DNA of 64,000 nucleotides, from positions 3,487,352 to 3,551,351 of the forward strand of contig OX595988.1 of assembly GCA_951394045.1 (NCBI GenBank). Direction: 5' to 3'. The notes under the pieces were generated by a model, which was not told where the DNA came from, did not search any database, and saw only the letters and a list, made by a program, of their open reading frames with translations. The position numbers and the translations under genes were made by a program. The DNA comes from Nitzschia sp. DOCU1 (taxonomy: Eukaryota; Bacillariophyta; Bacillariophyceae; Bacillariales; Bacillariaceae). Below, in pieces: positions 18,947 through 27,721 of this stretch (its first letter is position 1; every line of letters begins with the position of its first letter).

Positions 18947-19582
18947 ATGTGCATCTCCACATCCAGGCCGTATGATCATGCTAGCTATCCTCTCGCTTTG
19001 GTCCGCAATGATTTCAACAGTAAGCGACGAAAACTTGTGGCAGAAACAACCGAGGATCGTCGTCGGATCGAGGTGGTGAACCCAGAGGTGTCCTCCCCAT
19101 GTGGAGGAGTATCGTTGCTGGACTATTTTATTCCACCACAAGCTTGCAACAAGAAATCAACAAAGAAGCAAGTAAGGTTCTCGAACAACGTCCATGTGCG
19201 TTTCACCATTGCTATGGGCGATATTTCACAAGACGAGCGCCAGGCCACTTGGTATTCTTCTGGTGAATTTGAAAACATTACAAGAAGCTGCTTGGCTCAG
19301 ATTCAAATGCTCGAACGTGGCGATTCAATGAAAGAACAAAAAGACTATTGTGCTCGTGGTCTCGAGTCTCACACACAACTTCGTGCCATTGCCAAGACCA
19401 AGACGCGCACTACGGCCATTCAAGCCGTACTAGAAGAACAGTACCAACAGACGCGATTGGGTGAATGGAACGAAGAAGACATTGCCCAAAGCTATCGTAA
19501 CGTTAGTGCTAGTTCGCAGCTTTGGGCACATGCTGTTGGCCTTCAAGACCAAAGAGAGGCCGAGGATTACAACGATTCTTGA
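18947..19582 (+). CDS. A-family copy 3, divergent (211 aa)
   Basis: Intact member of the same family as 902 and 3712, but with a different N-terminus. The aligned core is KKQVRFSNNVHVRF (QVRF at 75-78 replacing RVSF), then QDERQATWYSSGEFENI, the CARGLESHTQLRAIAKTKTRTTAIQAVLEEQ helix, and an IAQSYRNVSASSQLWAHAVGLQDQREAED tail. The block order is conserved although identity to copies 1 and 2 is low, which defines the conserved core of the family. Start is the ATG at 18947. There is no signal peptide or membrane segment. It closes the alternating A/LRR array. Function unknown. Confidence 0.8.
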   Translation: MCISTSRPYDHASYPLALVRNDFNSKRRKLVAETTEDRRRIEVVNPEVSSPCGGVSLLDYFIPPQACNKKSTKKQVRFSNNVHVRFTIAMGDISQDERQATWYSSGEFENITRSCLAQIQMLERGDSMKEQKDYCARGLESHTQLRAIAKTKTRTTAIQAVLEEQYQQTRLGEWNEEDIAQSYRNVSASSQLWAHAVGLQDQREAEDYNDS

Positions 19583-20429
19583 TAATCATGATGTCCTCAA
19601 TCCATCCACCACCAGCACCAGTTACACCACTCTTTGACTGCCGAAGCAATGTGCGCCTGGGTTAAAATGATATAGAGATAGACCATACAATATAGAGAAC
19701 ACTTTAGGATGATACCCAAGTCTTTTGTGCATACAAGTTACCACTACCATCAAGAACAACAACAACAACAACAACAACAAGCACCATCATGATGATGACA
19801 AGAAACTCCTGGCCGCGCCGCCGATTCTTGATTTTTCCGTCTTCTGATAATAGTAGACGAAGGGGTAGCGGGGTAGCACCACGTCAGCAATGTTTGAGAA
19901 CGTTTTCATCCTGATAGTTTCATTTCAGACGCCATCGCAAAGGAATGATAGTATCGTACCATACCGGGAATCTTCTTGTTTGCGTCGCGCTATCGCGCCC
20001 CTCCACGTGGAGATTGTTGGGCGCGGGCGCACGTCGCGACGACTGACTCGACTCTTGCTTTGAGGCAAGATCCCCCTCCAACACGACGTTCGCGAACGTT
20101 CCCGTATTCAATCTTACGGAACAATCAGGATGCTATCCGGAAGCGATGTGCCGGCGACACACGAGTGACACCCATTTAAATATGGGCAATTTTCTGGCGG
20201 CTTTGGGCAAGAATGAAAACCTCGCAGTAGTCGCGATGCGACGACACACACCGCAACGCGAACACGCCATCAAAACGACTTACGATACTGGAGGTACGAC
20301 ACGTTATTTTCTCCCCGCACCATCAGCGGGCACGCCTCACAAAATCCAAACCAGCCCCCACAAACCCACCGAAACAAAACCACACAACACTTCTTCTGTC
20401 TTGGACTTGCGCTCATAATATCAACAATC
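19583..20429. other. Spacer with AAC trinucleotide microsatellite
   Basis: A run of about eight AAC units lies at 19755-19780. No gene is supported; short frames at 19920-20418 overlap on both strands without recognisable content. Confidence 0.5.
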
Positions 20430-21068
20430 ATGGGATTATTTCGAAAGAATCGGTCCAATAGTCCCGCCAATGGCAAGGATACGAAGGAGGAAGATCCGAA
20501 TATCCGAGTCAAGTTTACTGTTGTTGTATTAGAGTTTCCTCCCAACTTTGATGCTACCACTGCCGCGGCGGAACGAAATCCCAGAATTATCTTTCAACAT
20601 GAGACGGACAGTGTCGTCAGCGATGTTAGTAACTGCAGTTGTCGAATCATGATGGGACGAAGACGGCCTGAATGCTGCACGTTTTGTGCGGAAATGAGAG
20701 AATCTGCAATCAAGGCCACCCCACCACCAGCATGGCTAGTAGCGCAGCAGCCAGAGGAACAAAAAGAATCGCCAGATTTACTTGTCATTCCGGCGATTGA
20801 GGAGGACCCGACATTTAGCATGTCTGAATCTTCCGTATCGAATGAATCTTCGCAACGACAAAAACATCGAATTCCACCCGCGATTACGCTCCTTTCCAAA
20901 CTGGTTCCTACCCCAAGGCGGAGACGGAAAGCTCCCGTAGTACTAGTGGCATCAGCATCTCCCAAAAAAGTCCCAACGCCGCTCATACTTTCAGAAGACT
21001 CTGGTATCTTTCGAAAGCCACAGTCTGTTACGCTGGACGATATTTCCTTGGATCATGAGCTTGCATAG
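20430..21068 (+). CDS. Hypothetical protein (212 aa)
   Basis: ATG at 20430 preceded by an A-rich leader. No family is recognised. The product starts MGLFRKNRSNSP. A central cysteine cluster (NCSCRIMMGRRRPECCTFC, about 68-86) could bind metal. Two Pro/Ser-rich segments follow (ATPPPAWLVAQQPEEQKESPDLL and SMSESSVSNESSQ), then a basic stretch (TPRRRRKAP). It is largely disordered in appearance, with no membrane helix. A single frame of this length with even composition suggests a real gene, but there is no paralog here to support it. Copia-2 inserted about 210 bp downstream. Confidence 0.55.
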   Translation: MGLFRKNRSNSPANGKDTKEEDPNIRVKFTVVVLEFPPNFDATTAAAERNPRIIFQHETDSVVSDVSNCSCRIMMGRRRPECCTFCAEMRESAIKATPPPAWLVAQQPEEQKESPDLLVIPAIEEDPTFSMSESSVSNESSQRQKHRIPPAITLLSKLVPTPRRRRKAPVVLVASASPKKVPTPLILSEDSGIFRKPQSVTLDDISLDHELA

Positions 21069-21285
21069 TATTAGTTGAGAAGGTGACGAATCTCTCTACT
21101 TCTAGCTATCATCAAAGCTGAGAAGGGGACGAAGAGTCATTCTAATACTAGCTATCAGAGGTAGATAACAATAACTACTACTATCAAACTATTCTCCTTT
21201 AGTAAAACCGTCTTTTAGCTAGCTACTGAACTACTCTCGTCGAAAGGGACAAGAAAGCCAAGGCTATTTCTTTTCAAGTAGCTTT

Positions 21286-21437
21286 TGTTGTTGTGCGTGT
21301 CGAGTAAACGGGGAGCTAAACAAGTTATGAGACTAGTATCCATGGGAAGTTCTGATCTCCAGAGGAACGGCCATTCGGGCGCGCGCTGGCAGGGGCAACG
21401 GGCGCGTCGGCCGGGTGGCCGGCCTGGGGGATCAACA
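21286..21437 (-). repeat. Copia-2 3' LTR (152 bp), encodes the Pol C-terminus
   Basis: Identical to 26667-26818. The pol frame enters it at 21437 and stops at 21325, so about 36 codons are LTR-encoded. It is markedly GC-rich compared with its surroundings. Confidence 0.93.
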
Positions 21438-24400
21438 CACCCTCACCCATGGTGCTCACACTTGAAACGCAGTTGGTGAGTGACGCACAGATAGCCGCCG
21501 ACGAAGTGGCGGCAGATTCAATTGTAGGGGAAAATTTCGATTGGATGGCATTGGAAGACGTCGGAGTGTCAGTCGTGTTGTCGACGAAATCTTCACGAAG
21601 GCAGTCGAAGTAATTTTGCTCAGGATTTTTCGGGTCATATAAATATGAGGAACGGATTGCCCGATGATGTTGCGCAGGGTGATGCTTGGTGAAATAGTCC
21701 GAGCGGCTCAAGGTTCCTTTCTGCCAACAGATGTGGAACTGGCCCTGACGGACGCGGTCGCGTATCCAGTAGAACCGCATGTCCACGGCCTTGGATCGCT
21801 TTTGTTTCACGGTGTCATTGGCGATGCCAACAGCGGTGGTGTTGTCAACAAAAATTGGGGTCGGTGGTTGCGGGTGTCCCATTTCTTCGAGGCAGGTGCG
21901 GATGGGACATGCCTCTTTCGCATTGTGGAAGGTTCCGCCCAGTTCAGCTTCCGCGGCGGATGAAAGTACTTCGCGCATGATGGCACAGGGGACATGGATG
22001 GGCCCATTGCAAGGCGGCGGAATGGCTGGGTTGGTTGTTTTGGCACTTAAAAAGTGATATCCTGCAAAGCGAGAACGGCCCTGTGGCTCGGAAAGGTAGC
22101 TGGCATCGCTGTCGATTACCAGTTGCATGTCACTGCGGTGGTACCAGATGGTGGCATCGGGGTGGGTTGCCGCGTAGTTGAGAAATTTTGTGATGGCATT
22201 CATTGTTTTCATGGTGGCTTTGGTCTGGCTGGCGCTGAGGGTACCAAGAGCGGGCAACATAGTGCAGTCAACAGCACGTCCATAAAATAGAAACACGCCA
22301 ATTACCTCCTGTACACGTTTGATGCCGGGGGGGTCAAGTTTTGGGGACGTATCGTCGGCGGTGGCGAATTGGACCTTGGCCCCATAGGCAGGTTTTTGCC
22401 ATGCGTGGGGCGCATCTTCGGGGCGGTCGGGTGCCGGATGGGCAAAGCGGTACAGTGCGCGTTCGACATATCCGGGCATTGAAATGTCGATCGTGCCCTT
22501 CTCGTAATCCCAGGCCAGGGTCAGTCCGCAGTATTTGGTACCATCCCAATCCTCGCTGACAACATAGTGTTGGCGCAAGGCGGACAGGAGGTGGTCGGCG
22601 TCGGCACGGTCAATGTACTTTACCCCGAAATCATCAACGACCAAGGAAAAAGTGAGCGGTCTTGTGGCATGTTTCCATAGGCCCGGGGTGTGCTTGACGG
22701 GAGCATACCCAGCTGGTTCCAGGAGGGTGCAGAGACGGTCGTTGGCGATTCGTCCAGATTGGGCAAGACCATACATGCCTTTGCGGACTTCCGTGTAGAC
22801 GAAACCATTTTCATCGGGTTCGAGGTTATACAAGGTAAGCATGGTGGAAGGGATATTGCGGACATGTATCTTCATGTACTCATAATCTTTGGGTTCCAGC
22901 GGGGTACCCAGGTAAAATGCGCTGATGTCGCCTGTCATAAAGCGGGCACCAGGCGTGGATATTACGCTGTTGAACAGGACTTTGCAAGTGATGAGATCCG
23001 CCGTTTTAGTGCTGGCGTCGCCTGTGAAGTTGAGGCGACCCCCGCCGATTGTCCACCGGACACGATGTTGTTTGGTTTTTTCTGGTCGATGGGCGCAGAC
23101 AATACGTAGGTACGTGGGGCGTTTTTTGACCTGGTCTTTTTTGATGAAGACGATGGTGTTTGTGCCTTCCACGTTTTTGTAGCCATTTGCGAGCAGACCA
23201 ATTTCCTCACAGTTGGCTTCTTCCCACATAGGGCCTTGCGAGGACCGACTTAGTTCGGGATACTCAGCGAGGGCCCCGGTATCAGGGTTGAAGGCATTAC
23301 CATGTAGTGCGAGTTCCAGGGTGGAAAAGCTAGGGGAGACGGATTCCATGGCGGCGGCAGCACGTTGTGGGCGGCTTGATCCCGTGGCTTGGCGGGTGCG
23401 ATGGTGATGAGCGGGTCCGGGCGTTGGGGGACGGCGGGGATTGGTCGGTGCTTTTCGACGACGGAGTTGGCGGCGCTTGGCATTGCGGGCTTTGGGGCCG
23501 GTTTGCTGGTTGTAGGTCATGGTAGCTTCATTTGGGAGCACTGTAGCGATTGGGTTGGTTGTTGTCACAACGGGGCCAGTAGGTGGTTCTGGTGCGATGA
23601 TCGCAGGCAAAACTGCTGGCTTTGGTTCATCATCCAACATCGGGATTGCAAGGAGCTCCTTTGGGGCATCATGGTTTCGTGGGTGGCGCATGGGGGAATT
23701 CGGTGGCGATACAATTGGAACGGGCACCCTCAGAGGTGGCGCAGGGACTGCTGTGATCGGGACTACAGCAGGGTTTGGTGGCGATTCCACCCTCAGTGGT
23801 GCGGCAGGGGCGACATCTTGGATTGGATTGGCCGGTGGCGGCGGAGCATTATTCAACAATTCACCTAATTGTTGCAGAGCTTGGCGATTGTGGTTGGAAG
23901 GAATTGGACCGGTTGTGGAGGCTTCGAGGGCAGCCACTATGTCGCGCAGGCTGGCATGAATTAGGTCATCGGTCGTTGCAGTTGGAATGGGGACAGTGGA
24001 TGAAAAAAATTCCACTCCATCACTGATGCGGAGTTTGCGCGTATCCGTCATGTAAACTTCGTAACACCGATACGATTCCATGGCAGGGCCCACATACCAT
24101 CCACTGGCAGCATGTGGTCCCCAAGTTTCACGGAGCCCAGGTTTCTCGTGGACGAGGACTTTGCATCCGGGTGGGCCAATGGGCGTCTTGTTGTAATCAA
24201 AGGGGCCATAGATTTGGCTGTATGCAGATAGTTTGGGATTGATGCGCGATCCCCTCAAAAGATTCAAGGTGATAGTGGCTTGCGGAAGGAGCCGGTCCCA
24301 TAAATGGATAGGAAAGCTTGGATCAGTGGAGCAGAGGCCCGCGATGAAATGATTTTTAAACGTCTGGATGGCCCGTTCTGCCGCATTACGGCGATGTACA

Positions 24401-25419
24401 TAGGGTGGGACTAATTGATAGTCTAGAGCTTCCTCGTGCATAAAGTCTTTGAGCAGCTGTGAGCATTCATTGTCCAATATATGTAGTTTTGGACGGCAGC
24501 CGGCGGACGTGAGTGATTTGTGCGCTTCTTGGAATGCTGCCTTGTGGGATTCTTTGCTGCGATTACGCATGGGAATTGGCAAAATGCAATTACTGTCGAA
24601 GTCGTATACCACGAGGATGTAATTGTTCCCATTAGACGATGGGGCAACAAATTTTCCTGTCAAGTCACTGTAGATTTTACCCGGTTGGACGGTAGTAGCA
24701 TAGATGGCGTGCGATCGTTCATTCGGGATTTCCGAGATCGGGAATAGCAATTCATCGGGTTCATTGTCGTCACGTGGGGCAGGGATTGCTTTGGTGGACC
24801 TCTGATTCTTGCGTGCCTGATTCAAGTGGCCTTTGATGGTGGCCTCGGAATGCGGGGGATGTTTTGCCAGGGACTCGGTAGTGAGACCTGGAAGGCCTGT
24901 CACATAGTTGTTTTTAAGCGCCTGCTTCAACGTGGATAAAACGGGTGAAAACAGGGCAGCATGGTGGAAGGCGACAATGGATTGAGCTGTGGTGGGGCCA
25001 ACAGCGGCGTGTGCAATTTCCGAAGGAGGTTCCAGTGGGATGGTCCACAGGTGTGAAGTGGGGTCGCGAGTGCCACTCAGGACACGGCTTCCATCATAGA
25101 GAATGGAAACACAAACATTGTCGAATTGAACAGTACACCCTGCGTCCACAAGGACGCTGACAGATATGAGGGGAAGCGAGGCCATTTCAGGGATGCGGTA
25201 TGCTTTTCGGGCCGACAGGGGCAACGATGGCAAATTGACATAACCCTCGTGGGTCGCATACATCATATCGCCATTTGGGTTGGCGACTGGTAACGGCGAG
25301 GCTAGTGCATGCAGGTTGATAAGGGCGGCATTGATTGGGAAGAAATTTGATGTGGCGCCAGAGTCAACATAGGCAGTACTAGGAGGAGTGGTCGGGGGAC
25401 CTGATGTAATAGAACACAC
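21325..25419 (-). CDS. pol: Copia-2 Pol polyprotein (about 1364 aa, no ATG start)
   Basis: Protease with AYVDSGATSNFF near the N-terminus. An atypical pre-integrase block follows (HPPHSEATIKGHLNQARKNQ) instead of the HHCC zinc motif. Next are an integrase core with YSDLTG, HILDNE and NAAERAIQ carrying D, D and E; RT with TIGGGRLNF, TGDISAFYLGT, GMYGLAQSG and VVDDFG; and RNase H with DSDASYLSEP and EAELGG. The 25419 position is a GTG; no ATG occurs before the protease motif. The frame is continuous with gag through 19 sense codons after one UGA. The coding region ends inside the 3' LTR at TAA (21327-21325). It is best interpreted as a readthrough extension of Gag. Frame intact. Confidence 0.9.
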   Translation of the reverse strand: MCSITSGPPTTPPSTAYVDSGATSNFFPINAALINLHALASPLPVANPNGDMMYATHEGYVNLPSLPLSARKAYRIPEMASLPLISVSVLVDAGCTVQFDNVCVSILYDGSRVLSGTRDPTSHLWTIPLEPPSEIAHAAVGPTTAQSIVAFHHAALFSPVLSTLKQALKNNYVTGLPGLTTESLAKHPPHSEATIKGHLNQARKNQRSTKAIPAPRDDNEPDELLFPISEIPNERSHAIYATTVQPGKIYSDLTGKFVAPSSNGNNYILVVYDFDSNCILPIPMRNRSKESHKAAFQEAHKSLTSAGCRPKLHILDNECSQLLKDFMHEEALDYQLVPPYVHRRNAAERAIQTFKNHFIAGLCSTDPSFPIHLWDRLLPQATITLNLLRGSRINPKLSAYSQIYGPFDYNKTPIGPPGCKVLVHEKPGLRETWGPHAASGWYVGPAMESYRCYEVYMTDTRKLRISDGVEFFSSTVPIPTATTDDLIHASLRDIVAALEASTTGPIPSNHNRQALQQLGELLNNAPPPPANPIQDVAPAAPLRVESPPNPAVVPITAVPAPPLRVPVPIVSPPNSPMRHPRNHDAPKELLAIPMLDDEPKPAVLPAIIAPEPPTGPVVTTTNPIATVLPNEATMTYNQQTGPKARNAKRRQLRRRKAPTNPRRPPTPGPAHHHRTRQATGSSRPQRAAAAMESVSPSFSTLELALHGNAFNPDTGALAEYPELSRSSQGPMWEEANCEEIGLLANGYKNVEGTNTIVFIKKDQVKKRPTYLRIVCAHRPEKTKQHRVRWTIGGGRLNFTGDASTKTADLITCKVLFNSVISTPGARFMTGDISAFYLGTPLEPKDYEYMKIHVRNIPSTMLTLYNLEPDENGFVYTEVRKGMYGLAQSGRIANDRLCTLLEPAGYAPVKHTPGLWKHATRPLTFSLVVDDFGVKYIDRADADHLLSALRQHYVVSEDWDGTKYCGLTLAWDYEKGTIDISMPGYVERALYRFAHPAPDRPEDAPHAWQKPAYGAKVQFATADDTSPKLDPPGIKRVQEVIGVFLFYGRAVDCTMLPALGTLSASQTKATMKTMNAITKFLNYAATHPDATIWYHRSDMQLVIDSDASYLSEPQGRSRFAGYHFLSAKTTNPAIPPPCNGPIHVPCAIMREVLSSAAEAELGGTFHNAKEACPIRTCLEEMGHPQPPTPIFVDNTTAVGIANDTVKQKRSKAVDMRFYWIRDRVRQGQFHICWQKGTLSRSDYFTKHHPAQHHRAIRSSYLYDPKNPEQNYFDCLREDFVDNTTDTPTSSNAIQSKFSPTIESAATSSAAICASLTNCVSSVSTMGEGVLIPQAGHPADAPVAPASARPNGRSSGDQNFPWILVS

Positions 25420-25479
25420 ACTAGTTAAAGGTTTAATTTTAACAGTTGGAACTGTGGCACCAGGCTCCCGCCCGCTTCA
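25420..25479 (-). other. Copia-2 gag-pol junction with single in-frame UGA
   Basis: The gag stop UGA (25479-25477) is followed in the same frame by AGC GGG CGG GAG and 15 more sense codons, reaching 25419 without a stop and without an ATG. Pol therefore has no obvious initiation codon of its own. Confidence 0.75.
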
Positions 25480-26529
25480 TTCATCTTTGGGTTCTTTGGG
25501 GCGTGGGGCAGGGCGGCGGCCAGTGTTAATCATGCGGCAGCCACGCATCATGTTGGTGATGGTGGCTTCGTCCTCGTGCCCGTCTTTCTTGTTGGTGCAT
25601 GTTTTGGAAGTGTGATGCTTCACAAAACTCAGGCCATGACTATGACAATAGTACATTTCCTTTGTTCCCACTCGAACAGGCGCCTCAGTGCTAGCAGGGC
25701 TAGGGGCAGCCACGAAGGTGTTCACGGGGCTTTGGAGTGCACTGGCAGCAAAACCAGCCTGTTTACTTGTGGTTTCTTCAACCCGGATTTTGTTGGCTTC
25801 CGTGAAGTGCTCTTTGAATAAAGCGATTTTCTTTCGGTCTTCAGCTGACTTCATCTTCCAATCTCGGATATAGGTGGTCATGACACCGGATGCAGCCAGG
25901 GTCTCCAAAGTGAGGGCCATGGCTGTCCCATCGCTGATTTCATTGGACGTTCCCGCGGCAATCGATTGGCAGTGCATGATGCGATCCCACAGGATCTCAA
26001 TCCCATCCTCAGGATTCCATTCCCCACGAAGCTGGGCGCGGTTCTTTTCTAGGTCAGCCGCGGTGAGCTCACCATATGTACTGTGCAGGTGGGAGATGAG
26101 TTGAAGCGGCGTGACATCCGAATAAAGAAAATTGGGGTCCTTAAGCACGGAGTAAAAGCGTTCGTCGACGGCCTCAAGGACTTGTTTCTTTAATCCATCC
26201 TTAATTGCTTCGTATTCCCGGTATAGTTTCAAGCGTTGGTCATGGATTCGGTCCCCGGCACGGATCTGGGCATCGGTAGCGTCCGCAGCAGGGGCGGCCT
26301 GGATGCCTGGTGGGGTTGGCGCAGTGTAGGTCACGCCCGTCAGCTTTTTGTAGCTGTCGGAGGATAGCACAATGCCGAGCTGACCATGCTGCCCACCGCC
26401 AAGTTCGGAGGGTTGGGAGCGTGCGTTCTGGAATACTTCGGCCAGGAGTTGTTGGATGGTAATAGGGTCAGGCTGACCGACGATGGGGGTAAGTGTCGTT
26501 TTAGGAAAAACAATGACAGGGACAGACAT
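25477..26529 (-). CDS. gag: Copia-2 Gag-like protein (350 aa)
   Basis: Begins at an ATG 137 bp inside the 5' LTR. The middle is a helical capsid-like region (residues about 90-250) of the UBN2/Copia gag sort: RERYSVLKDPN-like and HLHSTYGELTAADLEKNRAQLRGEWNP segments. The C-terminal region has a cysteine/histidine group (YYCHSHGLSFVKHHTSKTC), a pattern common in diatom and oomycete Copia gags in place of a CCHC knuckle. It ends in UGA in frame with pol. The particle-forming role is inferred from position and composition. Confidence 0.85.
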   Translation of the reverse strand: MSVPVIVFPKTTLTPIVGQPDPITIQQLLAEVFQNARSQPSELGGGQHGQLGIVLSSDSYKKLTGVTYTAPTPPGIQAAPAADATDAQIRAGDRIHDQRLKLYREYEAIKDGLKKQVLEAVDERFYSVLKDPNFLYSDVTPLQLISHLHSTYGELTAADLEKNRAQLRGEWNPEDGIEILWDRIMHCQSIAAGTSNEISDGTAMALTLETLAASGVMTTYIRDWKMKSAEDRKKIALFKEHFTEANKIRVEETTSKQAGFAASALQSPVNTFVAAPSPASTEAPVRVGTKEMYYCHSHGLSFVKHHTSKTCTNKKDGHEDEATITNMMRGCRMINTGRRPAPRPKEPKDE

Positions 26530-26654
26530 GGTGTCGTCGGTAGGGCAAAATACTGGAGTATTGGCCGGTAAAGGGACACGAAAACGCTTCGGTCAGGGCG
26601 ATCGTTGACAAAGGCAAACGATGGTAAGGGCAACGATAGGTGCAGGTTGATCGT

Positions 26655-26666
26655 CTTGTTTAGCTC
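26655..26666 (-). promoter_or_regulatory. Copia-2 primer-binding site, complementary to its own LTR
   Basis: The plus strand reads CTTGTTTAGCTC directly against the 5' LTR (which starts at 26667). The exact reverse complement GAGCTAAACAAG occurs inside that LTR at 26694-26705. No tRNA 3' end with CCA or initiator tRNA-Met D-arm match was recognised here. The arrangement fits a self-priming retroelement. Confidence 0.6.
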
Positions 26667-26818
26667 TGTTGTTGTGCGTGTCGAGTAAACGGGGAGCTAA
26701 ACAAGTTATGAGACTAGTATCCATGGGAAGTTCTGATCTCCAGAGGAACGGCCATTCGGGCGCGCGCTGGCAGGGGCAACGGGCGCGTCGGCCGGGTGGC
26801 CGGCCTGGGGGATCAACA
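26667..26818 (-). repeat. Copia-2 5' LTR (152 bp)
   Basis: Identical to 21286-21437, followed by GCTTT target duplication. It contains the 12-nt segment complementary to the primer site at 26694-26705. Confidence 0.93.
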
Positions 26819-26823
26819 GCTTT

Positions 26824-27721
26824 GTCTGCCAAGAAAGCGGAAAACTGAGACCTCGCCCAAGATAGGGGCTTGGGTGTCAACGAATGGCAGTCGTGGATAC
26901 GTTCTCCTACACTGAACACCCAAAAGCTCCGAATGCCAAATCGTCTTGCCGCCACCCCCACCGCCGATAGGCAGGATCGCTCGATTTCGTTTCCCGCCAC
27001 AATGGTGGCTGCACACCAACAAAGGCAAAACGATGCATCACCTGCGGTAGCGATTCTGACGCCGATCGCTCACTGCATACAATAGTAGTGAGATACGCAT
27101 CATGTTGTAGTTAGTAATACGACGGCAAGTCTCTTGGAGAGGGCTGGATCGTCGTCAGTGTCCCCAGCGATGGAAGGCTTGCAAGCACAAGTCTCTTGGA
27201 GATCGTTTAGCCAAGTCGTTGCGATCTTGCTTCGCGTTGCGGCCTCTGAGATACTGTGACCATACAAACACTCACATGGCCCTTCGGTGCCTGCAGGTGC
27301 GATCGTTTCAGTCGGGCAGGCAGCAACATTTCTAGGAGCAGTCATTTTGTGCCAACCACAGCCATCAACGCCGATCGTTTGTCAGCGAGGAAAAGCGATG
27401 ACTTGCCAACTTTGAAACGACGTTTCAAGAGGCGGAAACAGGAGGTCAAGTGGCCATGCTACAACGCAGCATCCACCATGAAATGAAAACAACAAAACAC
27501 GACGGCGGCCTATCCAAGTGAGAATCATCTGCCGAGTACAAGAAGCGGACCTAGTAGCACAACAACAGGCCGCACATGATTCTTCATGATAGAGGGTCAA
27601 GAAGTTTCATTGGAGTTACTACATGTCAATGGGTAGGTTGCTGGTACCAGGTACATCTCCGCGCTGGATCATTTTGGAGCTCTACTTGTGCCTGATGCCG
27701 ACTTCCGGCACCATCCTACTT
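26824..27721. other. Intergenic; degenerate repeat related to 29.1-29.8 kb
   Basis: No gene is supported. Bases about 27170-27240 (GGAAGGCTTGCAAGCA, then CGTTGCGATCTTGCTT) and 27545-27715 (CAACAACAGGCCGCA, GGTACATCTCCGC) have diverged counterparts in the same order and orientation at 29118-29190 and 29650-29800. They form an old direct repeat flanking the GTPase gene. Confidence 0.45.

Larger units (their letters stand above)
21286..26818 (-). mobile_element. Copia-2: intact-looking Ty1/Copia LTR retrotransposon, 5.5 kb
   Basis: Two 152-bp LTRs (21286-21437 and 26667-26818), identical by direct comparison and with TG...CA ends, flank gag (25477-26529) and pol (21325-25419) on the minus strand. 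A 5-bp target duplication GCTTT lies at 21281-21285 and 26819-26823. The element is distinct from Copia-1 in LTRs, gag and RT. Identical LTRs and open frames mean recent insertion. It has two unusual features: the pol frame runs into the 3' LTR, and a 12-nt perfect complementarity links the primer site to the LTR. Confidence 0.95.
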
